The notes: generated from the sequence alone by a model not told the origin. Counted from the stretch's first letter, positions 7,813 to 15,704 are shown. The stretch is 64,000 nucleotides of DNA from Paraburkholderia ribeironis (GCF_900019265.1 NZ_CYGX02000023.1:17740-81739), one strand, 5' to 3'. Translations and numbers: made by a program.

Positions 7813-9633
7813 ATGACTCAACCTACTCAAGCCCCGCTCCCGCACGCTGTCGGGTCCACGGCAACGGCGCACGACGCGGCCACGCCAGCGCCGGCCTCGC
7901 TGCCAACCGCCGCGCCCAAGCCCGCGCCCAACACCGACGGCATCTGGTATGCGTCCTATCCGGCAGACGTGCCGCATGACATCGACGTCACGCAGTACGA
8001 GTCGATCGTGCAGTTCTTCGACGAATGCGTCGCGCAGTTCCGCGAGCGGGTCGCGTATGTGAGCGTCGGCGCGAACCTGACGTACGGCGAACTGGGCCGC
8101 AAGGCGACCGCGTTCGGCGCGTATCTGCAGAGCATCGGGGTGAAGCCGGGCGAGCGCGTCGCGATCATGCTGCCGAACACGTTCCAGTATCCGGTGTCGC
8201 TGTTCGGCGTGCTGAAAGCCGGCGCCGTGGTGGTCAACGTGAATCCGCTCTATACGGTGCGCGAGCTCGCGTATCAGCTCAAGGACAGCGGCGCGCAAAC
8301 CATCGTCGTGTTCGAGAACTTCGCAAAGACCGTCGAAGATGCGCTGCCGGGCACCCGGGTGCGCAACGTCATCGTCACGGGTCTCGGCGATCTGCTCGCC
8401 GGCGGCCTGAATCTGAAGGGACGTCTGCTCAATTTCATGCTGCGGCACGTGAAGAAGATGGTGCCGGCGTACCGGCTGCCGCAGGCGGTGCCGCTCCTCG
8501 ACGCGCTCGCGATCGGCTATGCGCAGCCGCTCACGCCGGTGCGCGCCACCCACGAAGGCATCGCTTTTCTGCAGTACACCGGCGGCACCACCGGGGTCGC
8601 GAAAGGCGCGATGCTCACGCACAGGAACATGATCGCCAATCTGCTGCAGGCGAAGGTGTGGTCCGCGGGCCAGCTCGGCAGCGGCAGCGAAACGGTCCTC
8701 ACGCCGCTGCCGCTCTATCACATCTATGCGCTGACCGTGAACGCGCTGATCTTCATGGGTCTGGGCGGACGCAACATCCTGATCGCCAATCCGCGCGACA
8801 TGAAGCGCGTGATGATGATCATCCGTCACGAGACGTTCACCGCGATGACCGCGGTCAACACGCTCTACAACGCGTTCCTCGAAAACGAAGAATTCCGCAA
8901 GCGCGACTTCTCGAACCTGAAGCTCGCGATGGCGGGCGGCATGGCCACGCAGAAGTCGGTGGCCGAGCGCTTCAAGGCCCTCACCGGCAAGCCGATCATC
9001 GAAGGTTATGGGCTGACCGAGTGCTCGCCGATCGTGTCGATGAATCCGGTCGACGTGAACAATCTGCGCGACTTCGAAGGATCGATCGGCCTGCCCGCGC
9101 CATCCACCCACGTGCGTTTCAGGAAGGACGACGGCAGCTGGGCGAACATCGGCGAAGCGGGCGAACTGTGCGTAAAGGGCCCGCAGGTGATGAAAGGCTA
9201 CTGGAACCGCCCGGAAGAGACCGCCAGGGTGATCGACGACGACGGCTGGCTCGCCACCGGCGACATCGGCGTGATGGACTCGCGCGGCTTCATCCGTTTG
9301 ATCGACCGGAAGAAGGACATGATCCTGGTGTCGGGCTTCAACGTCTATCCGAACGAAGTCGAAGACGTGATCGCCGCGCATCCCGATGTGCGCGAGGTGG
9401 CCGCCATCGGCGTGCCTGACGCCGTGCAAGGCGAACGCGTGAAGGTGTTCGTCGTCAAACGCAGTGCGTCGCTGACTGCGGAACAGGTGATCGCCCATTG
9501 CCGCAAAAATCTGACGGGCTACAAGGTGCCCAAGCTCGTCGAGTTCCGCGACGAGCTGCCGCAAACCAACGTCGGCAAGATTCTGCGCCGCGCGCTGCGC
9601 GACGAGGAGCTCGCGAAGCAAGGGCCTGCCTGA
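7813..9633 (+). CDS. fadD: Long-chain fatty-acid-CoA ligase
   Basis: A 606-residue ANL-superfamily adenylating enzyme. It shows the AMP-binding P-loop YTGGTTGVAKGAMLTH, the GYGLTECSP motif, the hinge GWLATGDIGVMD, and the DRKKDMILVSGFNVYPNEVE stretch typical of long-chain acyl-CoA ligases; the catalytic Lys is near the end in NVGKILRRAL. It activates free fatty acids with ATP and CoA, feeding the dehydrogenase FadE. The first ~40 residues are an Ala/Pro-rich extension beyond the usual FadD start; the ATG at 7813 has AGGAG 8 bases upstream, so the extension appears to be translated. It is the activating enzyme of the upstream beta-oxidation block. Confidence 0.95.
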   Translation: MTQPTQAPLPHAVGSTATAHDAATPAPASLPTAAPKPAPNTDGIWYASYPADVPHDIDVTQYESIVQFFDECVAQFRERVAYVSVGANLTYGELGRKATAFGAYLQSIGVKPGERVAIMLPNTFQYPVSLFGVLKAGAVVVNVNPLYTVRELAYQLKDSGAQTIVVFENFAKTVEDALPGTRVRNVIVTGLGDLLAGGLNLKGRLLNFMLRHVKKMVPAYRLPQAVPLLDALAIGYAQPLTPVRATHEGIAFLQYTGGTTGVAKGAMLTHRNMIANLLQAKVWSAGQLGSGSETVLTPLPLYHIYALTVNALIFMGLGGRNILIANPRDMKRVMMIIRHETFTAMTAVNTLYNAFLENEEFRKRDFSNLKLAMAGGMATQKSVAERFKALTGKPIIEGYGLTECSPIVSMNPVDVNNLRDFEGSIGLPAPSTHVRFRKDDGSWANIGEAGELCVKGPQVMKGYWNRPEETARVIDDDGWLATGDIGVMDSRGFIRLIDRKKDMILVSGFNVYPNEVEDVIAAHPDVREVAAIGVPDAVQGERVKVFVVKRSASLTAEQVIAHCRKNLTGYKVPKLVEFRDELPQTNVGKILRRALRDEELAKQGPA

Positions 9634-9678
9634 CAGTCAATGCAGGCAATGCGCTTCGCGCCACCTTCGGAGAGACTC

Positions 9679-10683
9679 ATGAAGCACCGGATGTTCGCCC
9701 GCTCGTGTGGTCCATCGGCCTTCATGCGCGCAGTGCACGTGTGGGTGCACTGCGCCACGTCATCGCGCGGGACGGCCTCACGCGCGCTGCCAGCCGTTGC
9801 ACTGCTCGCGGGCGCGGCGCTTGTCGCAATGCCCACGGCATCCGCGCAGAGCGACGACCCGCCGCCCCCGCTCGATAGCGTCATCGCCGTCAAAGCGCCG
9901 GCCACGCCGCCGTCGCGGGTCGGCAGGCTGACGCTGGATCAGCAGGTCAAATGGCTGCGCGCCGCGCAACAGAGCGGCGCGCTCGAAAAGCTCGACGACG
10001 CGCAACTCGTCGCGCTGTTCCAGGCGCTCGATCCGCTGGCGGTGCCGCGCTACATCAAGGAAGGACCGAACGGCTACGCGTCATATGAATTCACGATGTC
10101 GCGCTCCGAACGCATTCGCGGCCAGTGGCCCAACCAGCCCGATCACATGCTGGTGCGGCTCGCACGCAACCCGCTGCGCATCTACGCGAAATGGCTGCCC
10201 GATGGCGCGCATGCGGGCCAGGAAGTCATCTACGATGAGTCCAAACGCACCGACGAGATGTACGGCCATCTCGGCGGCATCATGAACGTGATGCCGTTGT
10301 GGGCTTCACTGGACGGTGCGCTCGCCCGCTCGCAATCGAACCATCAGGTGCGCGACCTGGGCATCGAGTACATCGCCAGCCAGTACCTCAGCGAGGGCCA
10401 GAAATACAGCGAGACCGGCTTGCCGCGTTCGATCCAGCTGGACGTCAAAACGATCGACGGCGTGCGCGTGGTGGCCTTCACGTTCGAATCGCCAATTGGG
10501 CAGCCACGGTTCTACGCGAAGAAGGAAACGCTGGGGCTCGATCTGCGGCATCCGTACTTCCGCACCGTCGAGTCTTACGACAACGACGGCAAGCTGTTCG
10601 AGCGGATCGTCTTCGAAACCATCACGCCGAAGACGTTCGACGATTCGACCTTCGATCCTAAGAACAAGGCGTACAGTTTCTAG
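9679..10683 (+). CDS. DUF1571 exported protein
   Basis: A 334-residue protein with an N-terminal hydrophobic stretch (ALPAVALLAGAALVAMPTASAQ, cut probably after ASAQ), so likely exported to the periplasm. The body has the layout I associate with DUF1571 (PF07608): the SYEFTMSRSERIRGQW stretch, the central RNPLRIYAKWLPDGAHAG-QEVIYDE stretch and a conserved MYGHLGG region. Function is unknown. The start at 9679 is preceded by GGAGAG and was preferred over ATGs at 9640 and 9649. It is 45 bp downstream of fadD and so may be part of the lipid block, perhaps acting on an exported lipid or lipoprotein. Its last four bases overlap the end of the convergent minus-strand gene. Confidence 0.75.
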   Translation: MKHRMFARSCGPSAFMRAVHVWVHCATSSRGTASRALPAVALLAGAALVAMPTASAQSDDPPPPLDSVIAVKAPATPPSRVGRLTLDQQVKWLRAAQQSGALEKLDDAQLVALFQALDPLAVPRYIKEGPNGYASYEFTMSRSERIRGQWPNQPDHMLVRLARNPLRIYAKWLPDGAHAGQEVIYDESKRTDEMYGHLGGIMNVMPLWASLDGALARSQSNHQVRDLGIEYIASQYLSEGQKYSETGLPRSIQLDVKTIDGVRVVAFTFESPIGQPRFYAKKETLGLDLRHPYFRTVESYDNDGKLFERIVFETITPKTFDDSTFDPKNKAYSF

Positions 10684-11213
10684 CGCCAGCGCCGGACTGC
10701 AACGACCGGCGCGGTGGCGCCCGGCGTAAAGGCATTCGACGCAAAGGCGTCCGGCGTACAGGAATCCGGCGCAGCGGTGTGCGGCACAAAGGCATTCGGC
10801 GCAGCAGCGCCCGGCGTAAATGCGAACGCCACGTGAGCATGCCGCCCGGCTGGCCCGGCAGGTTGCGCATGATAGTGGGCGACCCGATACCCCGCGCGCA
10901 TGGCGAGTTCACTGAGGACGAAGTAATCGGACGCTCGCGTCACGCCGATCAGCGAAGCGGGCCTCGGCGCGCTTGTCCCCCCGAGAAGCGGCGCGAGTGT
11001 CGTGTACCAGAGCGCGCCGATGTCGTCGCCGGTGTCGAAGGTAGGCAGTTTCAGGTTCGCGGCATAACACACGAACGACGGTCCGCAGGCCAGCGTCGAG
11101 TCGACGATCGCCAGCGTGTTGCGCTGGGTCGCGGCGCGCGCAAGCCATGGCCACGCGCCGCCTGCCGCGCCCGCCAGCCACGCGCCGGTGATCATGAAAG
11201 TGCGTCGGTCCAT
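10680..11213 (-). CDS. Tat-exported protein with pentapeptide-repeat tail
   Basis: I do not recognise the family. The 177-residue product begins MDRRTFMITGAWLAGAA, a twin-arginine (RRTFM) export signal with a cleavage-like ARAAT. The middle (about 30-135) is compact and has two or three Cys (TLACGPSFVCYAA) but no CxxCH haem motif. The last 40 residues are eight degenerate pentads of the form A-x-T/A-P-G/N/D, matching eight 15-bp DNA units. A strong GAGGGGAG site precedes the ATG, 37 bp after the flavoprotein gene, so the two are co-transcribed. The Tat signal suggests it folds or binds a cofactor in the cytoplasm; a role as redox or carrier partner of the oxidase is only a guess. Confidence 0.7.
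   Translation of the reverse strand: MDRRTFMITGAWLAGAAGGAWPWLARAATQRNTLAIVDSTLACGPSFVCYAANLKLPTFDTGDDIGALWYTTLAPLLGGTSAPRPASLIGVTRASDYFVLSELAMRAGYRVAHYHAQPAGPAGRHAHVAFAFTPGAAAPNAFVPHTAAPDSCTPDAFASNAFTPGATAPVVAVRRWR
10708..10827. repeat. 15-bp tandem repeat, eight units, in coding sequence
   Basis: Eight 15-bp units beginning GGCG/GACG/GGCA (for example 10723-10737, 10738-10752, 10783-10797) lie in frame in the 3' end of the Tat-protein gene. On the minus strand they encode pentads such as AFTPG, AAAPN, AFVPH, TAAPD and AFTPG. Confidence 0.8.
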
Positions 11214-11250
11214 GAACGGCTCCCCTCGCTACGCGACAAGTCGAACGCGC

Positions 11251-12828
11251 TCATGTGTAGCCGCGCCGGTCGCGCCATGCGGCCGGCCAGATGCCCTGCT
11301 TGCCCGGCGCGAGAATACCGTTCGGGTCGAGCGCGTCCTTGATCGTTTCCGACAGCCGCAGCAGCGCGCCGTCGTTAAAGCTGTACTGGGCCGCGGCGAA
11401 ATCCATGTACGCGAGATGCGCGCGATATTCGCCGTAACCCGCCGCCCGTGCATCGCTCATCAGCGAGCGCAACAATTCGCCGGCCAGTTCGACCTGGTTA
11501 GCGTCGTCACGGTCGAAGATCACCGCGAAAATGTGATGCAGATGCCGTACGCCCGCCGTGAAGCCGCCGTAGTAGTCGAAGCCGTATTCCGCGGCGCGCG
11601 CCTTCACCATCGTGTATTGACGCAACGCGTCGCGTCCGGTCGCCGGACACACTGGCGAGAAGTCCACGTGCGCGCCCGCACCGCCGCGCCAGTCGAGCAT
11701 CCGGAACGCGCTCATCGCGGGAATCCCGGCGAGGTTGCGATCGCCGCCCCCCGTGGGCTGCGCATCGCCCGCATAACGCGCGGCCGATAGTCTCGCCTGT
11801 GGCACGCGTGCGAAAGCACGCTGCACGATCGCATAGCGCGCGTCGATCAGCTCGGGCGTGCCGTACAGCGCGAAATGCAGATTCCAGCGGCCGACGTCCA
11901 GCTTCGCGAGCATCGCGGCGAGCGCGCTCTCCGGCATCGCGCCCGTGCCTTCATACCACTGCTGACGCGCCGACAAGCCCGCCGCCCGGCGCAAGCCGCC
12001 TTCGATCACCGCGTGGTTGCGGATCGTCTCATCGAGCCGCAGCGGCCGCAGAATGTCGACGATCGTTTCGAGATCGGCCTCGTGACGAAACTGGATTTCA
12101 CCGAGCAGATACGCGGGCGGCGCGGGCATCAGCCAGACGCCCAGCTTGGTGACGATGCCGTAGTTCGACTGCATGAACATCGCATCGAACGAAGGGCCAT
12201 AGCCGGGCTGATACAACTGCCACGCGGTGCCGATTTCGATGCCGCCCATCCCGGTGCGCAGCACGTCGCCGTTGGCCAGCACCACCTCCATGCCGCACTG
12301 GGTCGCCGCATGATCGCCGTAGGCGGTGTAGCCGAAGCCGCGTTCGAGCGTATTGCCAACCACGCTGCCCCAACCCGCCGCGGGCGGATCGACCCACAGC
12401 TTATAGCCGTTGTCGCGCAGATGCGCGTACAGGTCGAAGTAGCTGACGCCCGGCTCGACCAGCGCGTAGGCGAGCGTCTCGTTCACTTCGATGATGCGGT
12501 TCATCCGTTGCAGATCGAGCACGACCGATCCGGCGAGCCGCGGCGCTGCGCCGCCGTACGCGAAGTTGCGTCCGGTCGAGACGGTCCACAACGGAATGCG
12601 ATATTGGTTGGCGATGCGCAGCACCGCGCGGATCTCATCGACCGATGCGGGCAACAGCGCGGCGCTCGCCGAAAACGCCGCGCGTTCGCCAGGCGCGAAC
12701 GGATCGAGATACGCCGCGAGGCCAGCCGCTGAAGTCACCACATGCGAGTCGCCGACGACCGCGCGCCAACCAGCGAGCGCGCGGTCGAACTGGGCGGCGG
12801 AAAGTTTGGGCGGGAGCGTTGGGGGCAA
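11251..12828 (-). CDS. FAD-linked oxidase, vanillyl-alcohol oxidase/PCMH family
   Basis: A 525-residue flavoprotein of the VAO/p-cresol methylhydroxylase family, which oxidise para-substituted phenols such as vanillyl alcohol, eugenol or 4-cresol. The FAD domain has the loop TVSTGRNFAYGG and DPPAAGWGSVVGNTLERGFG; the C-terminal region has GFDYYGGFTAGVRHLHHIF and ALDPNGILAPGKQGIWP. The segment GGAGAHVDFSPV puts a His (about residue 387) where, from memory, VAO links FAD covalently through His422, whereas PCMH uses Tyr; this favours an oxidase of the VAO/eugenol type. The start is TTG with GAGGA upstream. It follows the anti-sigma gene by 63 bp and precedes the Tat protein. No cytochrome c partner gene is adjacent. 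Substrate unknown. Confidence 0.88.
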   Translation of the reverse strand: MPPTLPPKLSAAQFDRALAGWRAVVGDSHVVTSAAGLAAYLDPFAPGERAAFSASAALLPASVDEIRAVLRIANQYRIPLWTVSTGRNFAYGGAAPRLAGSVVLDLQRMNRIIEVNETLAYALVEPGVSYFDLYAHLRDNGYKLWVDPPAAGWGSVVGNTLERGFGYTAYGDHAATQCGMEVVLANGDVLRTGMGGIEIGTAWQLYQPGYGPSFDAMFMQSNYGIVTKLGVWLMPAPPAYLLGEIQFRHEADLETIVDILRPLRLDETIRNHAVIEGGLRRAAGLSARQQWYEGTGAMPESALAAMLAKLDVGRWNLHFALYGTPELIDARYAIVQRAFARVPQARLSAARYAGDAQPTGGGDRNLAGIPAMSAFRMLDWRGGAGAHVDFSPVCPATGRDALRQYTMVKARAAEYGFDYYGGFTAGVRHLHHIFAVIFDRDDANQVELAGELLRSLMSDARAAGYGEYRAHLAYMDFAAAQYSFNDGALLRLSETIKDALDPNGILAPGKQGIWPAAWRDRRGYT

Positions 12829-12891
12829 GGCGTTTCCTCGACGCAGGCAGCCGCCTTGACGCGGGCAGCCGGTTAGTCAGTGCGTGCGTGA

Positions 12892-13758
12892 CTACTGCCA
12901 CGCCTCGGGCTTCCCCCCCAGCGCGCTGCACACTTCGATCGCGATCGAGCGCAGCTTGCCTTCCGCGATCGGCCCGGACAATGCGTAGCCCATGCCGTCG
13001 CTGACCCAGTAGAAGGTGCGCCGGTTGCCGTCGCGCAACAGGCGAAACGCGGTTTCGTCGCGCGCAGCGCCGGCAACGTAGAGCGTGAGGCGCGCCCCGC
13101 TGGGGTTCTCATACATGAACTGCGCGGCCGGTCCCGCCTCGCCGGGCAACAGCCGCCCGCCCACCAGCGAGTAGCCGTATTCCTGCAACGACGGCACCGA
13201 GAGCGGCCGGTTCAGTCGTTTGGACAGCCAGTTGACCAGATGTTCCTCTTCGCTCGCCGCGACTTCAACCGGGTGACGCCGTTCCGGCGTGTACACCGCA
13301 TACGCGACGTCGGCACGCTGCGCGAAGGCCGGCGGCTGGCCGCCGAGGCCGCCCCACACGCCGCCCGTCAGACGCGGCGCCAGCGGCCCGAGGGCCAGCG
13401 CAAGCCCCGTGCCGGCCGCGAGCCAGCATGCCGCGATGCCGACACGCTGCCACCACGGCGGGCTCCGGCGTATCACGATCACCGCGGGCTCGTCGGCGCG
13501 CTCGCTCGGGTCGGGCTCATGATCGGGCTCATGGTCGGGCTGATGAGCTGCGTCGCGCGGCGACACGCCGCACAGCGCGCGCAGCGCGGCTTTCTGCGCG
13601 CGCCACGCGGCCACTCTCGCGGCGGCCTGCGGATGCTGCTTCAGTTGCGCGTCGATCGCGGCGCGCTGCACGTGCGGCAACTCGCCGTCCACGAACGCCG
13701 ACAGCACTCGCAGATCGAGCCCCTCGGGCAAGCTGAAGTCGAAGTCCTCGTTGTTCAT
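12892..13758 (-). CDS. Anti-sigma factor, single-pass membrane protein
   Basis: A 288-residue protein whose first ~60 residues match the cytoplasmic anti-sigma (zinc-less, RsiW/FecR-like) fold: LRVLSAFVDGELPHVQRAAIDAQL and RVAAWRAQKAALRAL. A linker with a three-fold EPDH repeat follows, then one membrane segment (about 106-126) and a ~160-residue periplasmic part. It overlaps the sigma gene by 4 bp (ATGA), so it is translationally coupled to its partner, which it presumably holds inactive at the membrane until an envelope signal arrives. The HxxxCxxC zinc motif of ZAS proteins is absent. The signal is unknown. Confidence 0.88.
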   Translation of the reverse strand: MNNEDFDFSLPEGLDLRVLSAFVDGELPHVQRAAIDAQLKQHPQAAARVAAWRAQKAALRALCGVSPRDAAHQPDHEPDHEPDPSERADEPAVIVIRRSPPWWQRVGIAACWLAAGTGLALALGPLAPRLTGGVWGGLGGQPPAFAQRADVAYAVYTPERRHPVEVAASEEEHLVNWLSKRLNRPLSVPSLQEYGYSLVGGRLLPGEAGPAAQFMYENPSGARLTLYVAGAARDETAFRLLRDGNRRTFYWVSDGMGYALSGPIAEGKLRSIAIEVCSALGGKPEAWQ

Positions 13759-14291
13759 TGCTGATTTCTCACCACTTTCAACGGCGGGGCGGCCTTGCGC
13801 GCCGTCCCCTGAACCGGTCCTTCCGTCAATAACACACGCATATGCTCACGCGCGCGCGACAGCCTCGACATCACCGTGCCGATCGGCACGCCGAGCGCAC
13901 GCGACGCCTCCTGATAGGACAGCTCCTCCACGCACACCAGCAGCAGCACTTCGCGCTGCTCGACCGGCAGGCAATACAGCGCGCGCTGCACATCGCGCAG
14001 CACCAGGCCGTCGACGTCGCCTTGCGGCGCTTCGAGATTGCGCCACGGCGCGCTTTCGTCATCGACGGCAACCTCGCGGCGGCCGCGCAACTGATCGATA
14101 TACAGATGCCGCAGGATCGTCAGCAGCCACGCGCGCAGATTGCTGTTCGGCCGGAACGCCGACCAGTGCGCAAGCGCCCGCTCCGCCGTATCCTGCACCA
14201 GATCGTCGGCCCAGGCGCGGTCGCCCGTCAGTGCGCGCGCATAGCGGCGCAACTGCGGGAGCCACGCGATCACTTCCGCTTCGAATTTCAC
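13755..14291 (-). CDS. ECF-family RNA polymerase sigma factor
   Basis: A 178-residue group 4 sigma factor. Region 2 includes DDLVQDTAERALAHW and LRAWLLTILRHLYIDQLR (about 28-80); region 4 includes LPVEQREVLLLVCVEELSYQ with the helix-turn-helix ASRALGVPIGTVMSRLSRAR. The start is a GTG 15 bp after the lipoprotein gene, because a stop codon lies directly upstream in frame and no ATG is available. Such sigma factors usually transcribe their own operon. I could not identify a convincing ECF promoter by eye in the 353 bp upstream region. The C-terminal tail after residue 160 is basic and not conserved. Confidence 0.93.
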   Translation of the reverse strand: MKFEAEVIAWLPQLRRYARALTGDRAWADDLVQDTAERALAHWSAFRPNSNLRAWLLTILRHLYIDQLRGRREVAVDDESAPWRNLEAPQGDVDGLVLRDVQRALYCLPVEQREVLLLVCVEELSYQEASRALGVPIGTVMSRLSRAREHMRVLLTEGPVQGTARKAAPPLKVVRNQQ

Positions 14292-14306
14292 CCGACGCGC
14301 GAAAGC

Positions 14307-14450
14307 TCAGTAACCACCGCCGCCACCGCTGCTGCCACTCGTGCCCGATGCGCTGTTATCGGCCGTGGACGTGCAGGCGCTGGTCGCTAGCGAACCGAAC
14401 GCCAGCGCCAGCAGCACGAAGACGGCGGACAGAATACGGGATGCTTTCAT
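14307..14450 (-). CDS. Small putative lipoprotein heading the ECF operon
   Basis: A 47-residue protein: a Lys/Arg N-terminus, a hydrophobic stretch (SAVFVLLALAFGSLA) and a lipobox-like TSAC, then a Ser/Gly-rich tail ending in GGGGGY. AGGAGA lies 7 bases before the ATG, which supports this start over longer forms. It lies 15 bp before the GTG of the sigma gene, so it is the first gene of the set. Small exported proteins with Gly tails are often encoded with ECF factors in this family of bacteria; whether this one is the signal sensor is not known. Confidence 0.7.
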   Translation of the reverse strand: MKASRILSAVFVLLALAFGSLATSACTSTADNSASGTSGSSGGGGGY

Positions 14451-14803
14451 GGTGAGAGTCTCCTGATGGACATCCGGCACGAAACGCGGGCCGGACAATG
14501 CAATCGGCCACGCGCGAAATGCGGTGCCGCCATGCATGACTTAACGCGAGCACAGCGTGATTTATTCCACGCGGGTCGGGCCCCTATCCTTTTCCGCCAC
14601 CCCACGCCGGGGAAAGCCTGGCCCGGGCGGCAGATCACGCCATTGCCCAGCAGATTCGTAACTCAACGTTACAGTCAAGCGTAATCAGATGCTTATGTGC
14701 CGACAAGCCGTTATAGTGGACGCAGTTTGCCCGCCGACGCGTTCGCCCCCCCAACACAGGGTAGAATCGGGGCGAACCACCGTATTTCTAACCTGAATTG
14801 TCC
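14451..14803. other. Divergent intergenic region between ECF operon and hfq2
   Basis: No gene is visible. The region must hold the promoters of the minus-strand sigma operon and of hfq2. A possible hfq2 -10 element TATAGT is at 14712-14717, without a clear -35. It also contains the dyad at 14658-14672 described separately. Confidence 0.5.
14658..14672. promoter_or_regulatory. Dyad GTAAC-N5-GTTAC (copy 1)
   Basis: GTAAC-TCAAC-GTTAC is a perfect 5-bp-arm inverted repeat in an AT-richer patch between the divergent sigma operon and hfq2. The same dyad with the same spacing recurs at 49937-49951 ahead of another small exported protein. It could be an operator; no protein is assigned. Confidence 0.35.
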
Positions 14804-15301
14804 ATGGCTTCCGCAGAATCGCACCCGCAAAACGACTTCATGAACGCTGCGCGCAAAGAACGAAAGCGCGTCGAGATCTACCTTGTCAACGGCATTCGCC
14901 TGACCGGGTGCATCGAGTCGTTCGATCAGTACCTGGTGATGCTGCGCACGCCGGTCGGCCTGCAAGGCATCTACAAGCGCGCGATCTCCACGATCCAGCT
15001 CGACACCGGCACGCGACCGGCGCCGCGCACGGGACGCCCGTCGCATGGCGAGCACACCACGCGTGGCCCGCACGGCTCGCGTGAACCGCGCGATCATCGT
15101 GAGCCACGCGAGCCGCGTGAGTCGTATGGCGCGGGGGCGCCCGACCGCCCTTCGCCGGAGCGCAACAGCGGCACGTCCGACGGTCCAGTAGTCGTGACGC
15201 GCCGCCGGCGTCTGTTCGGCACGGGCGGCGGCGATGGTGGCAATCACGGCGGCCATGGCAACGCCGGCGGCACGAGCGGCAACGGCAACGGCAACGAATA
15301 G
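14804..15301 (+). CDS. hfq: Hfq2, RNA chaperone with long disordered tail
   Basis: A 165-residue Sm-like protein. Residues 10-70 are the Hfq core: Sm1 ([25 protein letters not shown]) and Sm2, where the usual YKHAIST is YKRAIST, so the His of the uridine-binding proximal site is Arg (residue 59). Canonical Hfq is about 80 residues; the extra ~95 are Arg/Glu/Pro then Gly/Asn-rich ([27 protein letters not shown]) and surely disordered. This is the layout of the second Hfq of Burkholderia cenocepacia (Hfq2). It should bind small RNAs and mRNAs as a hexamer. ATG at 14804 was preferred to the TTG at 14798; neither has a strong ribosome site. It stands alone, not next to miaA/hflX. Confidence 0.92.
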   Translation: MASAESHPQNDFMNAARKERKRVEIYLVNGIRLTGCIESFDQYLVMLRTPVGLQGIYKRAISTIQLDTGTRPAPRTGRPSHGEHTTRGPHGSREPRDHREPREPRESYGAGAPDRPSPERNSGTSDGPVVVTRRRRLFGTGGGDGGNHGGHGNAGGTSGNGNGNE

Positions 15302-15321
15302 GCGGCCGCCACGGCGCTCGG

Positions 15322-15549
15322 CTAGTCCGCGGGATGGCCGGGCCGCCACAACATCTTCTCCCGCTGCATCACCTGCTGCTCCGTCAGCTCGAATCCACGC
15401 TTGAGCGCCAGCACGCGACGTCGCCAGTCCCGGACGTCTCTAGCATGCGCAGCGCCGGTTGCTCTGTCACTCACTCCAGATGGTCCAGTTCGGCTTGCAC
15501 GACGTGCAACGCGTTCAGGCGTTGCGCGTGCAGGGCTTTTCCGGTCCAT
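15322..15549 (-). CDS. Small hypothetical basic protein
   Basis: A possible 75-residue product rich in Arg/Ala in its first half, ending in RDWRRRVLALKRGFELTEQQ then VMQREKMLWRPGHP, which reads like a genuine helical C-terminus. It converges on hfq2 with a 20-bp gap. The ribosome site before the ATG is weak (GCGGA), and a longer TTG-started form to 15606 is possible. I do not recognise it, and it may not be translated. Confidence 0.35.
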   Translation of the reverse strand: MDRKSPARATPERVARRASRTGPSGVSDRATGAAHARDVRDWRRRVLALKRGFELTEQQVMQREKMLWRPGHPAD

Positions 15550-15704
15550 GTTGTTCCGCTCGCGGACCGCGCCTAATGTGGCTCGCGAGCCTGCACGTTT
15601 GAACAAACGGTGGCGGCGCCAGAGCCTGGGCTCGTCGGTCGATACTCGCCGTGGCCCATGATGGGCTATGCTGAATAATCGACTCTCTCCTGATGGAGCA
15701 CGTC

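Noticed and set aside
6412..9621. 1069-codon minus-strand frame across fadI and fadD
   Set aside because: Antisense to two certain enzymes, with composition (Arg, His, Gln, Asp) typical of a shadow frame.
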